The notes beneath the pieces were generated by a model. The model made no database searches and was not told the origin of the DNA. It was given only the letters and a program-made list of their open reading frames with translations. 5,726 bases of DNA from the NCBI GenBank assembly GCA_015655035.1, contig JAATFS010000109.1, forward strand, positions 1 to 5,726, given 5' to 3'. Numbering within the stretch: position 1 is the stretch's first letter; every line of letters begins with the position of its first letter. Shown here one piece after another: positions 5,218 to 5,726 of the stretch. This DNA is from Lysobacterales bacterium (GTDB lineage Bacteria > Pseudomonadota > Gammaproteobacteria > Xanthomonadales > Xanthomonadaceae). The translations under genes and the position numbers were made by a program.

Positions 5218-5726
5218 TGCCTTCAGTTGCGCATCCAGGCGCGGATAGACGCGCCGCGCGTTGCCTTCGAACACCTTGTGCTTGTCCGCCTCGGAAATGG
5301 CCAGCGCATCAATGTAGCGCTTGGTGTCGTCGAAGTAGTGGCCGGTCTGCGGATCGATGCCGCGCACCGCGCCCACCATCTCCGAACCGAACAGGATGTT
5401 GTCGATGTCGATCACCTCGAACAGCAGGTCGATGCCGGGCTGATGGTAGACGCAGGTATCGAAGAACACGTTCTTCATCAGGTGTTCGGCCAGTGGGGGC
5501 TTGTGCAGCATGTCGGCCAGCCCGCGGAAGCGACCCCAGTGGTAGGGCACCGCGCCGCCGCCATGCGGGATCACGAAACGCAGCTCAGGGAAGTCGCCGA
5601 ACAAGTCGCCCTGCAGGAATTGCATGAACGCGGTGGTGTCGGCATTGAGATAATGCGCGCCGGTGGCGTGGAAGTTGGTATTGCAACTGCCAGAGACGTG
5701 CACCATCGCCGGCACGTCCAGTTCCA
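5206..5726 (-). CDS. ligJ: 4-oxalomesaconate hydratase, C-terminal half (5' end outside window)
   Basis: An amidohydrolase-superfamily (COG2159) hydratase that adds water to 4-oxalomesaconate to give 4-carboxy-4-hydroxy-2-oxoadipate (EC 4.2.1.83), the substrate of the CHA aldolase that yields pyruvate and oxaloacetate. 172 complete codons are visible. The frame is open through the window edge, and comparison with the 341-residue Sphingobium LigJ suggests about 170 residues are missing. In visible numbering H9 (MVHVSGS), H54 (IPHGGGAVPYHWGR) and E115 (LFGSEMVGAVRGIDP) line up with LigJ H178 (metal ligand), H223 and E284 (catalytic). FHATGAHYLNADTTAF, FFDTCVYHQPGI and the C-terminal EGNARRVYPRLD also match. 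It differs from the unrelated GalB hydratase of Pseudomonas putida. Its stop overlaps the ligI start, so both are on one transcript that begins right of the window. Confidence 0.93.
   Translation of the reverse strand, partial: ELDVPAMVHVSGSCNTNFHATGAHYLNADTTAFMQFLQGDLFGDFPELRFVIPHGGGAVPYHWGRFRGLADMLHKPPLAEHLMKNVFFDTCVYHQPGIDLLFEVIDIDNILFGSEMVGAVRGIDPQTGHYFDDTKRYIDALAISEADKHKVFEGNARRVYPRLDAQLKARGL

Noticed and set aside
4785..5627. 280-codon open frame on the + strand opposite ligI and ligJ
   Set aside because: It crosses two genes with intact active-site motifs on the other strand; its composition is Arg/Ser/Pro/Ala-rich as expected of an out-of-frame reading.
1..5726. CRISPR array, tRNA, insertion sequence, phage or defence genes
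   Set aside because: Both strands were scanned by eye. I saw no spaced direct repeats, tRNA-like cloverleaf, transposase motif or terminal inverted repeats; all substantial frames are accounted for by known families.

Overview
The window is high-GC gammaproteobacterial chromosome. It most resembles Xanthomonas or a close relative (Xanthomonadaceae), judging by codon use, the rpmB-rpmG pair and the FdhA and LigI/LigJ sequences. That assignment comes from remembered family sequences, not from a search.

Layout: the left part is on the + strand. It holds the C-terminal two thirds of a CzcA-type heavy-metal RND efflux pump (1-2091, cut at the left edge). A 237-bp gap follows, with a good sigma70-like promoter and a structured leader of about 165 nt. 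Then comes the ribosomal protein operon rpmB-rpmG (L28 and L33), closed by a 13-bp hairpin at 2778-2807. The right part is on the - strand and converges on that hairpin. In transcription order it is ligJ (4-oxalomesaconate hydratase, cut at the right edge), ligI (2-pyrone-4,6-dicarboxylate lactonase, joined to ligJ by a TGATG stop/start overlap), a 271-bp gap with hairpins and a possible operator, and fdhA (glutathione-independent formaldehyde dehydrogenase).

How the genes fit: LigI opens the lactone PDC to 4-oxalomesaconate, and LigJ hydrates that to 4-carboxy-4-hydroxy-2-oxoadipate. These are consecutive steps of the protocatechuate 4,5-cleavage / gallate route for lignin-type aromatics. 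FdhA oxidises formaldehyde to formate, and formaldehyde is released when methoxy-aromatics such as vanillate are oxidatively demethylated. The - strand cluster therefore looks like part of a methoxy-aromatic catabolic region that continues past the right edge. The czcA and ribosomal genes are unrelated neighbours.

I see no CRISPR array, tRNA, rRNA, insertion sequence, phage gene or defence system. The less explained elements are the structured rpmB leader, the inverted CCATACGT pair upstream of fdhA, and a 5-residue in-frame duplication in the CzcA periplasmic loop.
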